A stretch of 64,000 nucleotides of DNA from positions 94,247 through 158,246 of the forward strand of contig NZ_SOPW01000005.1 in the NCBI RefSeq assembly GCF_004402015.1, read 5' to 3'. The notes below the pieces were generated by a model that was given only the letters and a program-made list of their open reading frames with translations, ran no database searches and was not told the origin of the DNA. Below are positions 1-7,379 of the stretch, piece by piece. Each line of letters opens with the position of its first letter. Position 1 is the first letter of the stretch. Origin of the DNA: Filobacillus milosensis (GTDB taxonomy: Bacteria > Bacillota > Bacilli > Bacillales > Alkalibacillaceae). The translations under genes and the position numbers were made by a program.

Positions 1-335
1 AAAGGGGCATCCCCATTGTTGTAGTTATTATCCTTAGTGGTATACACATCTGTTCCTTCAGGAAGCTTGGTGGCATATAGGTTCCAGAACCACCAAGAAG
101 TAGAGGACTGACCTTTAATTTCTCCGATTTTTTCTCCCTTAACTAACTCACGTTTATCTGATTCCGTTGCATTGAGGTATATTAAACCGTCAAGTTTAAT
201 AATATCTGCGTTAGGGCTGTTGTTTAAAATGTCACGAGCAGTTGGGTTATCTATGCCTGGCTGAAACATAGTAGCCCATATGGTAATAGATAAGAACAAA
301 ATTATAATAGCACCATAAATAATCATTTTTTTCAT
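1..335 (-). CDS. small exported or membrane-anchored protein, C-terminus cut by window edge
   Basis: The reading frame opens with ATG at 335, behind the binding site AGGGTGAT, and stays open to the left border, so only the first 111 residues are visible. It starts with two lysines and a hydrophobic stretch of about 18 residues, consistent with an uncleaved signal anchor. The rest is hydrophilic, with a Trp-rich patch (STSWWFWN) near residue 86. I do not recognise the family. It is transcribed away from the lipoprotein gene at 569, with which it shares a 230-bp divergent upstream region. Confidence 0.6.
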   Translation of the reverse strand, partial: MKKMIIYGAIIILFLSITIWATMFQPGIDNPTARDILNNSPNADIIKLDGLIYLNATESDKRELVKGEKIGEIKGQSSTSWWFWNLYATKLPEGTDVYTTKDNNYNNGDAP

Positions 336-568
336 GGAATCACCCTAAATGTATTATTTTACTAATTTTAACATAAAAGATTACTGTCTTTGAGGTTTCT
401 CTTTGTTCTTTGACTCATTCATTGAATCTAAATTTTTACTAGTCTATCTTTCTTATAGACCTTAGTTGGGTTTTGGTTATTTTTTCTAAATATCATAGAC
501 TTTTGCAAATTATTACAATAAAATTAATTTATTGTTTTAAACATCATGGAATTCAATGGGGGGATTCA

Positions 569-1492
569 ATGAAGTATTTAATCGTTCTGCTCGTGTCATT
601 AGGGTTATTAATGGGGTGCCAAGATGATGCTGTGGAAGAACCTGCTGCTCCGGAGCCGGTTGAAGAAGAAACAGAAGAAGATGTGACTGAAGAGAAGAAT
701 CAAGAAACCACTGAAAAACCTGAAGAAGAGGTAAAATTTGAAGAGGAACCTGAAGAAGAGCAAAAACCTTCCGAAAGTGATTCGAATGAACAAGATATAG
801 ATGAAGGTACGGATAATGTAGGATCAGGTGAAGGCGATCAGGTGTCCAAAGAAGCAGAAACATTCTTAAGTGTGGATGAAGCTCGTGAAATTGTAGAAAA
901 TAACTTAGCGACATCGATTGGTATAATGCAACAACTACAATCACAAAAACAAAATTGGTTTGGTATGGTAGAAGGAACGCAAGAATATAATGAGGCTGTT
1001 GAAGTCACTAAAACGCACCTAAGTGATACAATATCTAGTCATGTTATTAACGAATGGGCTGAACATTACTTAAAGGAATTTTTCATTTATAACCATTTTA
1101 TACTAGTTTTACAGCCTTATAGTTTAAATACCAGGTTTAATTTAGAGATGAGCAATAATTATCAATTTACGCTTTCTTTTGTTCAATTAGGTGATGAGGC
1201 GTTTAATGAAACCATGCAATTCAATATTCATTACTATAATGAAGCGGGTAACTGGAAGTTTGCAGGGTACGACGCTGAAGAAATTAGTGAACCTCTAAAC
1301 TTAACTTTTGAAGATTTAGAAGAAGCGTTTATAGATGGGGAGAAAAATGAACGATATGCAGGTACGTTGGTTGAAAAAATGGAGCATGAAGGTGAATCGT
1401 ACCTGATTATTGACTATAAATACACAAGAAAAGCAATTAATGTGAATACGGGGTATGATGAATCATATATTTTACAAAAGCGTTCTGGTTAA
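569..1492 (+). CDS. Glu-rich lipoprotein of unknown function
   Basis: A 307-residue lipoprotein precursor: MKYLIV, a hydrophobic core and the lipobox LLMGC, so Cys17 should be lipidated on the outer face of the membrane. A linker of about 70 residues that is mostly Glu and Pro follows, then a domain of about 200 residues that I do not recognise, possibly NTF2/TcaA-C-like. The frame is open upstream, but the ATG at 569 is chosen because it follows GGGGGG by 5 bases and starts directly with the signal peptide. The gene is monocistronic, with its own terminator overlapping the stop codon. Confidence 0.75.
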   Translation: MKYLIVLLVSLGLLMGCQDDAVEEPAAPEPVEEETEEDVTEEKNQETTEKPEEEVKFEEEPEEEQKPSESDSNEQDIDEGTDNVGSGEGDQVSKEAETFLSVDEAREIVENNLATSIGIMQQLQSQKQNWFGMVEGTQEYNEAVEVTKTHLSDTISSHVINEWAEHYLKEFFIYNHFILVLQPYSLNTRFNLEMSNNYQFTLSFVQLGDEAFNETMQFNIHYYNEAGNWKFAGYDAEEISEPLNLTFEDLEEAFIDGEKNERYAGTLVEKMEHEGESYLIIDYKYTRKAINVNTGYDESYILQKRSG

Positions 1493-1510
1493 GATCAGAA
1501 CGTTTTTTTA
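1478..1510 (+). terminator. intrinsic terminator of the 569-1492 gene
   Basis: CGTTCTG (1481-1487) pairs with CAGAACG (1496-1502) and is followed by seven T. The 5' arm lies inside the last codons of the gene. Confidence 0.85.
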
Positions 1511-1620
1511 TTTGGTCGCTTCCATTTCATTTGTGTTACAAATCATTACAATTTGAATACCGCCCCCAGGTTTATGAATTGATTATGTTAAAATCTAGAA
1601 AAAGGATTGGGAGGGGCCAT

Positions 1621-2166
1621 ATGCGGAGCTACTTCAATATATGGGGATTTACGTTAATAACTGTCACTTTGGTTCTAGCAGGGTTAAGTCTTTATATGCG
1701 TTTGTACTCGGAGTGGAAAGTGATCCCTTCTGAATCAGTATTGATAGTAATGGCGGTTGTGGCATTTATTTTAGGTTTATTAGGTGATGCACAAAATAAA
1801 TGGGCTGTGATGCGAAGCGTTGTAACCCTTATAATTTCTCCTGTTTTAGCATTACTCTTAGTGGCTGTAAGTGGGTTGTCAGGAAATGTTTTAACTCATA
1901 TCGACACAACAGATTCTCCAGATGGTAAATATACGGTGGATTTATATCTAGGTAATGGTGGAGCAGCAACTTCCTATTGGATTGTAGGTAAAATAGACGG
2001 GCCACTGTGGACGGAAAAACAAATTTATTATGAATATAGACAAGACCAGGCAGATTTTGAATGGGTTAACGATGAAGTTATAGAGATTAACGGTCATCAG
2101 GTCGACCTTGGCTCTGGTGAAACGTTTACGATTAGTAATGAACGTCATGTATATAGAAACCCATAA
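1621..2166 (+). CDS. membrane protein resembling DUF5412
   Basis: A 181-residue protein starting at the ATG at 1621, 5 bases behind GGGAGGGG. The first ~90 residues contain three hydrophobic segments; the C-terminal ~85 residues are soluble and probably outside. The stretch TTDSPDGKYTVDLYLGNGG and the later GPLW/YEYR residues resemble the Bacillus DUF5412 family as I remember it, which is an uncharacterised group of small membrane proteins. No function can be given. The gene is followed 29 bases later by an unusual long hairpin that reaches into the next gene's start. Confidence 0.65.
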   Translation: MRSYFNIWGFTLITVTLVLAGLSLYMRLYSEWKVIPSESVLIVMAVVAFILGLLGDAQNKWAVMRSVVTLIISPVLALLLVAVSGLSGNVLTHIDTTDSPDGKYTVDLYLGNGGAATSYWIVGKIDGPLWTEKQIYYEYRQDQADFEWVNDEVIEINGHQVDLGSGETFTISNERHVYRNP

Positions 2167-2195
2167 AAATTATTATTATTAAAAAATAATCACAC

Positions 2196-2258
2196 ACCCA
2201 ACCATTTTGACATGAAATAGTATGAGCGATAATTTCATGAAAGGTGGTTGGGTTTTTG
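2196..2258 (+). promoter_or_regulatory. two-part hairpin overlapping the start of the SIMPL gene
   Basis: ACCCAACCA (2196-2204) pairs with TGGTTGGGT (2245-2253), and inside it CATGAAAT (2211-2218) pairs with ATTTCATG (2232-2239). Five T follow the outer stem, so it can act as terminator for the upstream gene. The binding site AAAGGTGG (2240-2247) of the next gene lies in the inner loop and 3' arm. Confidence 0.6.
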
Positions 2259-2915
2259 TATTATGGGTCAAATTCAATTTCAGATGATGAACGTCAAGAA
2301 GAAGAACGAGTAATGACTGTAACTGGAGAAGGAATTGTCACAGCTGAGCCTAATGTTGCTGAAGTCACTCTAGGTGTGGTGACAGAAAATCAGGATTTAG
2401 CTACTGCACAGCAACAAAATGCTGAGGCGATAAATCAAGTTATTCAAGCACTAGTTAATCAAGGGATACCACGGCAGGATATTCAGACAGTCGATTATTC
2501 AATTACTCCTCAATACGATTATGTTGATGGTGTTCAGCAGTTTAGAGGTTATCAAGTAACACATTTACTTAGAATTAGTGTAGATGAAATTGCAACGGTC
2601 GGTCGTGTGATAGATTCTGCAGTTGAAGCGGGTGCGAACCGTGTGATGAGTATCGAATTTTCGGTTAGTCATCCAGAAGTTTTTTACCAGATCGGGTTAA
2701 CACGTGCCATGGAAGATGCGTTAGCCAAAGCTGAAACATTAGCGGAAACAGTTAATGCGGAGCTAGATCCCCTTCCTATAAAAATTGAAGAACTAACTGG
2801 TGATAGTCCTGTTATGTATCAGACCTTTGCAGCTTCATCCGGGGGGACATCCATCGAACCGGGGCAACTTGATATAACGGTTCGAGTTAGAACAAAATAT
2901 AGATATGTAGAATAG
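2256..2915 (+). CDS. SIMPL (DUF541) domain protein
   Basis: A 219-residue protein of the SIMPL/DUF541 family (relatives of YggE and Brucella BP26), which form large oligomers and whose role in Bacillaceae is unclear. Typical features are MTVTGEGIVTAEPNVAEVTLGV at the start of the domain and the final strand DITVRVRTKYR. No signal peptide is visible, so the protein is probably cytoplasmic, like the short Bacillus members that start with MYY. A GTG at 2244 would sit inside the ribosome binding site; the TTG at 2256, 8 bases behind AAAGGTGG and giving M-Y-Y-G, fits better. Confidence 0.8.
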   Translation: MYYGSNSISDDERQEEERVMTVTGEGIVTAEPNVAEVTLGVVTENQDLATAQQQNAEAINQVIQALVNQGIPRQDIQTVDYSITPQYDYVDGVQQFRGYQVTHLLRISVDEIATVGRVIDSAVEAGANRVMSIEFSVSHPEVFYQIGLTRAMEDALAKAETLAETVNAELDPLPIKIEELTGDSPVMYQTFAASSGGTSIEPGQLDITVRVRTKYRYVE

Positions 2916-2920
2916 AAATG

Positions 2921-2945
2921 ACCCATCAACCTTATGTTGATGGGT
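2921..2945. terminator. bidirectional hairpin between convergent genes
   Basis: ACCCATCAAC (2921-2930) pairs perfectly with GTTGATGGGT (2936-2945) around a CTTAT loop. It lies between the convergent SIMPL and phosphoesterase genes. The minus strand continues with a T-rich run. Confidence 0.7.
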
Positions 2946-2949
2946 CTAG

Positions 2950-3690
2950 TTATGGCATTTGTCCACCATGAAAGGCTTGGATGATAAAGTCCCGCTGTGG
3001 GACATCGAGTTTTTCGTAAGATTTAAGGAAATATGAATTATCATAAGGCGTTTCCATTAATTTAACATTTAAAGAATCATTACTTACATCAACGATTGCG
3101 TATCGTGCAGCTGGTTGATTGTGACAACCTAAAGCACCAGGATTTAGATAAATTGTATGAGGGTTTGTGAACAAGTGGGTGGGATGGTGATGACCAAATC
3201 CAATCAGTTCTGCCTCATATCCATCAAACAACTCTTCCATGTTCTTTAAGCTTGGCTCAACAATTCTATGAAATGGGTTTTCACTAATAGGTGTTTCAAG
3301 TTCTTCATCATTAATGTGATAATGAATGAAATTGAAATGGTGACCAACTAAATTTTCGTTTAAATAACGAGGAAGTTGTTCCAGCTTCGATACGAATGAT
3401 GGGTCCATGCGTTCAGCAATCCATTCGTGGTGCTGCTTGACGTGTGGATGATTATTGGGGTGTTCTTCGCCATTAATTATTGCTAGAACTGATTCATCAT
3501 GGTTTCCCGTTATCATCGTTAAATTTTTTCGAGAAAATAATATATGTAAGACCTCGTTTGTCTGTGGGCCGATTCCAATCATATCTCCCAGGCAGTAAAT
3601 GTGATTAATATTTTTCTCGTCAATTTCACTGAGAGCAGCTTCCAGAGCTGATGCATTCCCATGTACATCAGCAATGATGGCGATTCTCAT
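2950..3690 (-). CDS. calcineurin-like metallophosphoesterase
   Basis: A 246-residue phosphoesterase with all metal-binding motifs of the family: D8-x-H10, G35-D36 followed by G-x-G-P, G-N63-H64-D65 and G166-H167-H168-H169. The two-metal centre normally hydrolyses phosphodiesters; the closest recalled relatives are the YfcE/MJ0936-type and bacterial serine/threonine phosphatase-like members. The natural substrate cannot be read from the sequence. The start is the ATG at 3690, behind AGAAGGTGAT. It has its own upstream region, which carries the 21-bp array at 3779-3871. Confidence 0.85.
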   Translation of the reverse strand: MRIAIIADVHGNASALEAALSEIDEKNINHIYCLGDMIGIGPQTNEVLHILFSRKNLTMITGNHDESVLAIINGEEHPNNHPHVKQHHEWIAERMDPSFVSKLEQLPRYLNENLVGHHFNFIHYHINDEELETPISENPFHRIVEPSLKNMEELFDGYEAELIGFGHHHPTHLFTNPHTIYLNPGALGCHNQPAARYAIVDVSNDSLNVKLMETPYDNSYFLKSYEKLDVPQRDFIIQAFHGGQMP

Positions 3691-3778
3691 ATCATCACCT
3701 TCTTATTAATATCGTTCTATAAGCTATTTCTATAAAAGTATGACTTTTCCTTTTTAGAAATGTATTATAAGCGAATAA

Positions 3779-3871
3779 GCAAATAAAATTTTAGAATGGC
3801 CAAATAAATTTTTAAAATAGGCAAATATTCTTTGAAAATAATCAAATATATCGATGTGATAAGCAAATAAA
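3779..3871. repeat. 21-bp periodic array, word CAAATA
   Basis: The word CAAATA starts at 3780, 3801, 3822, 3843 and 3864, exactly 21 bases apart each time, with variable sequence in between. Read on the minus strand it gives a heptad-repeating open frame (YLxI...) that I regard as spurious. It lies directly behind the terminator of the 3904-4506 gene. Confidence 0.85.
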
Positions 3872-3895
3872 AACCGCATTGACCTCCCAATGCGG
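3868..3895 (-). terminator. intrinsic terminator of the Mrr-like gene
   Basis: On the minus strand CCGCATT (3895-3889) pairs with AATGCGG (3880-3874), followed by TTTTTATTTG. Confidence 0.85.
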
Positions 3896-3903
3896 CGTTA
3901 AAC

Positions 3904-4506
3904 TTATGCGAACTCACCATTTGGTTCATAAACCTTAGCATCCATGCTTTCCAGCCAATAGCTAACCAGTTCGATTCCATCAATCAATTGAATATCTAGT
4001 TCTTTTGCGTAATTTCTAGCTGCTTGAGTAAAGCCACTCGTTGTTATAACATAACCACCTTTGGCTCCTGCTTTCACGACATTTGAATGAAGGACGGCAA
4101 TAGGCTTTGGACCTACATTCTCTTTAAAGACATTTACTTGCCCTAAGTAAAGTTCATTATTTAAGTGATGTTCAAAATCTATACCGTGATCATCACTTTG
4201 TGGCGTCGTATATATATTTCCGCCAAGTTTTTGTTTGATTATTTTTGCAACAAAATCTTCAAATTCAAGTGGGGTTTGTTTTAAGAAAATATCTGAACCT
4301 TTTTCAAATTCAATTTCATCTTCATCATTTATTTTACGTGGATAATTGAATCTATAAGAGAGACCCATTGCCATGGTTTTCATAAGCTCTTCACCTTTTT
4401 CAATTTTTCTAGCGACCACAGCGTCTTTTTCCTGCTGTTCTTTACGTAAAAACCACATGAGTACACCGATTAATATTAGCTGCAAAATGATTAGCGTTGT
4501 CATCAT
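3904..4506 (-). CDS. membrane-anchored Mrr-like restriction endonuclease-fold protein
   Basis: A 200-residue protein with one N-terminal membrane segment (residues 3-20), a basic/coiled linker and an Mrr_cat-like domain from about residue 79. The fold signature is visible: FEDFVAKII at the first helix, G-I-D110 at the first metal ligand, and GGYVITTSGFTQAARNYA ending in a Leu-Ile-Asp-Gly motif. Where active Mrr enzymes have Q-x-K, this protein reads Q123-V-N125, so the catalytic lysine seems to be lost. It may bind DNA or serve structurally rather than cleave. Two ATGs (4506 and 4503) follow GAGGTGAT; the second has the better spacing. Confidence 0.7.
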   Translation of the reverse strand: MMTTLIILQLILIGVLMWFLRKEQQEKDAVVARKIEKGEELMKTMAMGLSYRFNYPRKINDEDEIEFEKGSDIFLKQTPLEFEDFVAKIIKQKLGGNIYTTPQSDDHGIDFEHHLNNELYLGQVNVFKENVGPKPIAVLHSNVVKAGAKGGYVITTSGFTQAARNYAKELDIQLIDGIELVSYWLESMDAKVYEPNGEFA

Positions 4507-4664
4507 ATCACCTCACTAAATAATGTGGACAAAACTAAGTCAAACTAAAACAAATCTCTTATTTTTATTTGAAATTGAATTGTATAATAGAATTTTATCA
4601 AGTAAAATTAATATATTGTAGTATAATTTTCCTATGATTGAATTAGGTGTAAGGGTGTGCTGAC

Positions 4665-6488
4665 TTGCGTATCAAAAAATGGCTTGTACTTATACTTGTT
4701 TTAGTTGTTTTTTCGCTTGTTTGGTATTGGTTAAACCAAAAAAATTCAGTCCCAAATAGTGAAGGTTTATTTGCTTTGCAAGAGGCAAATTTAAACGAAG
4801 AGGTTTATGTATTAAATGGGGAGTGGGAGTTTTACCCAAATCAGTTGCTGTCACCTCAAGGATTAAGAAGTAAAAGTATGGAACAACAACTAGTAGAGGT
4901 ACCTCACGCTTTCTCCGATTATAAATATGCAACCTATCATTCGACATTAAGCCTATCCCAAGAACAGTTACTTAATTTGTATTCGATATATATACCTAAT
5001 TTGGGTTCAGCTTATAAGCTTTGGGTTAATGGTGATCTATACCTGGAAGAAGGTCAAATGGGCACCAATCGTCAATATACCATACCTTCCAATCAATCAA
5101 AAATAGTTGACTTATATGCAGAAGAAAAAGAAGTTAGTGTGACGATTCAGATGGTTAATTTTCACCATCGTGTAATGGGTTTACTCGATGAAGTGATGAT
5201 TGGTCCAAATGAAAAAGTCTCTCGAATACAAAAGCTTAGAGTTGGTTTTTCCTTCTTAATTATTGGTAGTCTATCTGTACTGATGATGTACTATTTATTG
5301 AGTTATTTTATACAGGGACGAAATCGATACCACTTATTCTTTTGTTTACTCGCATTGATTGTTATGACACGTTTATCTTTAGAGGGAGAGAAGTTCTTTT
5401 TTGAGGTGTTTCCGGATTTCCCTTGGGTTTGGGCTATAAAAATGGAATATTGGTCATTTTTATGGCTTGCACCTTTATTTTCAATCCTTATTTCTTATAT
5501 GTTTCCGAAACAGTCTTATCAAAAGTTTATTAGGTTTTACATCATACTAACCTTAGGATGTTCGTTATTCATCCTATTAACGCCAACATATATATTTACA
5601 AATTATCTCATGGTGTTTCAATCGACTCTAGTATTTGGTTTTGTCTATATTTTGTTAGTTATTATAAAAGCTTGGAAGAATCACGAGAAATATGCCTTCC
5701 TAAATCTACTAGGGTTCATCATTGTGTTATTAACAGCAATTAATGATGCATTGTTTTATAACGGTTGGATAAACGCCGAACCAATATTGTCTGTTGGATT
5801 TTTAACCTATTTATTCGTCCAAGCAATGATCTTAGCCATACAACACGCGCAAACGGAGGAAAATCTTAAACATTCAACGAATCAGCTAATGATTTTAAAT
5901 GAACAGCTGGAAGAAAAGGTCAAAGAACGCACCGACGAATTAGTTATGTCACAGCGAGAGTTAATAGAGAAGAATAAATTCTTGCAGAAAATCTCTTACC
6001 TTGATGAATTAACGCAAATTCCTAATAGACGTTCATTTATGAATGTTCTCGATAAAGATATAGAAGAAGCAAGAGTTAATGATGAGTCTGTTGCGATTAT
6101 GTTAATGGATTTAGACCGATTTAAAAATATTAATGATCGATACGGCCACCAAATGGGCGACGCTTGCTTAAAAGTGTTTGCTGAACGACTTAATCAACAT
6201 TTTACTAATCATAATGGGTTTATTGCTCGTTATGGTGGTGAAGAATTTGTAGCTATTCTAAGAGATAAGGATCAAGAAGATGTTAGGGTGTTAGCTGAAG
6301 AATTAAGAGAAAGCATTCCAAAATTAAAGTTCCCTGGTGTTGAAGAAAGTTTAAGTGTTAGCATAGGTGTTTGCTATGATGCTGAGGCAAGTATACCAGG
6401 AGATGTCTTATTAAAACATGCTGATGAAGCCTTGTACAAAGCAAAAGATCAAGGTCGTAATCGAGTTAGATTTAAGCACTCAGCTTAG
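4665..6488 (+). CDS. diguanylate cyclase with 7TMR-DISM-like sensor region
   Basis: A 607-residue membrane sensor. After an N-terminal membrane segment comes an extracellular domain of about 150 residues containing LNGEWEFYPNQLL, as in 7TMR-DISM extracellular domains. About seven hydrophobic segments follow (residues ~190-400), then a coiled coil (EQLEEKVKERTDEL) and a GGDEF domain. GGEEF at 524-528 is intact, so it should convert two GTP to cyclic di-GMP. The inhibitory RxxD site five residues upstream is absent, so product inhibition is not expected. The start is TTG at 4665 behind AAGGGTG. Transcribed alone. Confidence 0.88.
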   Translation: MRIKKWLVLILVLVVFSLVWYWLNQKNSVPNSEGLFALQEANLNEEVYVLNGEWEFYPNQLLSPQGLRSKSMEQQLVEVPHAFSDYKYATYHSTLSLSQEQLLNLYSIYIPNLGSAYKLWVNGDLYLEEGQMGTNRQYTIPSNQSKIVDLYAEEKEVSVTIQMVNFHHRVMGLLDEVMIGPNEKVSRIQKLRVGFSFLIIGSLSVLMMYYLLSYFIQGRNRYHLFFCLLALIVMTRLSLEGEKFFFEVFPDFPWVWAIKMEYWSFLWLAPLFSILISYMFPKQSYQKFIRFYIILTLGCSLFILLTPTYIFTNYLMVFQSTLVFGFVYILLVIIKAWKNHEKYAFLNLLGFIIVLLTAINDALFYNGWINAEPILSVGFLTYLFVQAMILAIQHAQTEENLKHSTNQLMILNEQLEEKVKERTDELVMSQRELIEKNKFLQKISYLDELTQIPNRRSFMNVLDKDIEEARVNDESVAIMLMDLDRFKNINDRYGHQMGDACLKVFAERLNQHFTNHNGFIARYGGEEFVAILRDKDQEDVRVLAEELRESIPKLKFPGVEESLSVSIGVCYDAEASIPGDVLLKHADEALYKAKDQGRNRVRFKHSA

Positions 6489-6509
6489 GCTTGTGTGCTT
6501 TTTATTTTT
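6474..6509 (+). terminator. terminator of the GGDEF gene
   Basis: AAGCAC (6474-6479) pairs with GTGCTT (6495-6500), followed by TTTATTTTT. The stop codon lies in the loop. The 21-bp array begins where the T-tract ends. Confidence 0.75.
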
Positions 6510-6620
6510 GATAGAAAGCCTGTTACTTCTCGTAGAGGCTCGTCCTTTTCTCATAGAAGGACAGATTTTTCTTATAGAACCACGATATCTTCTCATAGAA
6601 AGAATTCTTTCTCTATGAAT
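6508..6620. repeat. 21-bp periodic array, word TTCTCATAGAA
   Basis: The core ATAGAA starts at 6511, 6532 (GTAGAG), 6553, 6574 and 6595, exactly 21 bases apart, with a weaker copy near 6616. The word is the reverse complement of the one in the array at 9877-9992. It is open in two plus frames, giving heptad-repeat peptides (FLIExxx and HRxxxxS); I treat both as spurious. Confidence 0.85.
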
Positions 6621-6695
6621 ATAGTTAATAGAGAAGGAATATACCTTACTATAGAGAATTTAATAGATAATCAAAAAGTGCGTTGGAGGGATGTT

Positions 6696-6956
6696 GTGGC
6701 TAATTCACGTTTGTTGGTGTCGGTGTTAATTCATGCGGGGCTGGGGATTGTATTTTTTTACTTTACAGGCCTGATCTTTAAAATTATTAGTTTTTTAAAT
6801 CAGGATCTTGTGATTGATGGTACAATTACGATCGCTGCGATGGTTCTTTTCTTTTATACTTACAGCAAACTACTGCCTGAGAAATATGAGTCACATATTG
6901 CGTTGTGGTCCGGATTCTTTCCTGTGTTACTGTTGATGATGTATGTTGCCTATTAA
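6696..6956 (+). CDS. small three-TM membrane protein, unknown
   Basis: An 87-residue protein with three hydrophobic helices (about residues 8-33, 43-59 and 69-86). The frame is open further upstream through the 21-bp array, but the GTG at 6696 lies 5 bases behind GGAGGG and starts immediately before the first helix (MANSRLLVSVLIH), so the upstream part is not considered coding. I do not recognise the family. The gene has a strong terminator. Confidence 0.65.
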   Translation: MANSRLLVSVLIHAGLGIVFFYFTGLIFKIISFLNQDLVIDGTITIAAMVLFFYTYSKLLPEKYESHIALWSGFFPVLLLMMYVAY

Positions 6957-6965
6957 TAAAAATGT

Positions 6966-6996
6966 AAGGCACGTGAAAGTTCACGTGCCTTTTTGT
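6966..6996 (+). terminator. strong intrinsic terminator
   Basis: AAGGCACGTGAA (6966-6977) pairs with TTCACGTGCCTT (6980-6991), followed by TTTTG. Confidence 0.9.
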
Positions 6997-7083
6997 TCTC
7001 TCTTAAGTCGCAACCACATTTGTTGGTTTGTCGTCTTCTATAGCATCCGGAATTTTCTGGTCCAAGTACTGGACGCGTGGATG

Positions 7084-7112
7084 GAAAATACCCCCCCTCA
7101 TGAACGAGGGGG
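7084..7112 (-). terminator. terminator of the 7118-7312 gene
   Basis: On the minus strand CCCCCTC (7112-7106) pairs with GAGGGGG (7099-7093), followed by GGTATTTTCC. The T-tract is short, so efficiency may be moderate. Confidence 0.6.
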
Positions 7113-7117
7113 AAACG

Positions 7118-7312
7118 TTATTTGACGCTGCTTTTTAGGCTTCTAAATGCATTCCAGATTAGGACGGCACCAAATATAACTGCTGCTACAAGACCAATAA
7201 CATATAATAGTGTATCGAGGAATTGTGCTAATCCTTCCAATAAATCTGATCTTACTGGAATAAACATAAATGCAAAACCGGCAACGAACCCATACATTAA
7301 TCGACTGTCCAT
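7118..7312 (-). CDS. small two-TM membrane protein, unknown
   Basis: A 64-residue protein with hydrophobic segments at about residues 6-21 and 33-53 and a basic tail (RSLKSSVK). The ATG at 7312 follows AAAGGGGATG, a good binding site. No family recognised. It lies just downstream of the ABC-F gene on the same strand, 67 bases away, and may be cotranscribed. Confidence 0.65.
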   Translation of the reverse strand: MDSRLMYGFVAGFAFMFIPVRSDLLEGLAQFLDTLLYVIGLVAAVIFGAVLIWNAFRSLKSSVK

Positions 7313-7379
7313 GAAGCATCCCCTTTCAAAAGCTAGTCCTTAACATATTATTCAGGGCTTGGATTAAATAGTATTAAAA

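Noticed and set aside
537..944. 135-codon minus-strand frame opposite the Glu-rich lipoprotein
   Set aside because: Antisense shadow of Glu-rich codons giving Leu/Phe-rich translation; no binding site.
3765..3983. 72-codon minus-strand frame with YLxI heptads
   Set aside because: It is the translation of the 21-bp array (21 = 7 codons) plus the end of the Mrr-like gene; no ribosome binding site.
6418..6695. Two overlapping plus frames with FLIExxx and HRxxxxS heptads
   Set aside because: Both are products of the 21-bp step and exist in different frames over the same DNA; true start of the following gene is GTG 6696.
6943..7125. 60-codon plus frame behind the small membrane protein
   Set aside because: Runs through a strong terminator and another hairpin; no binding site.
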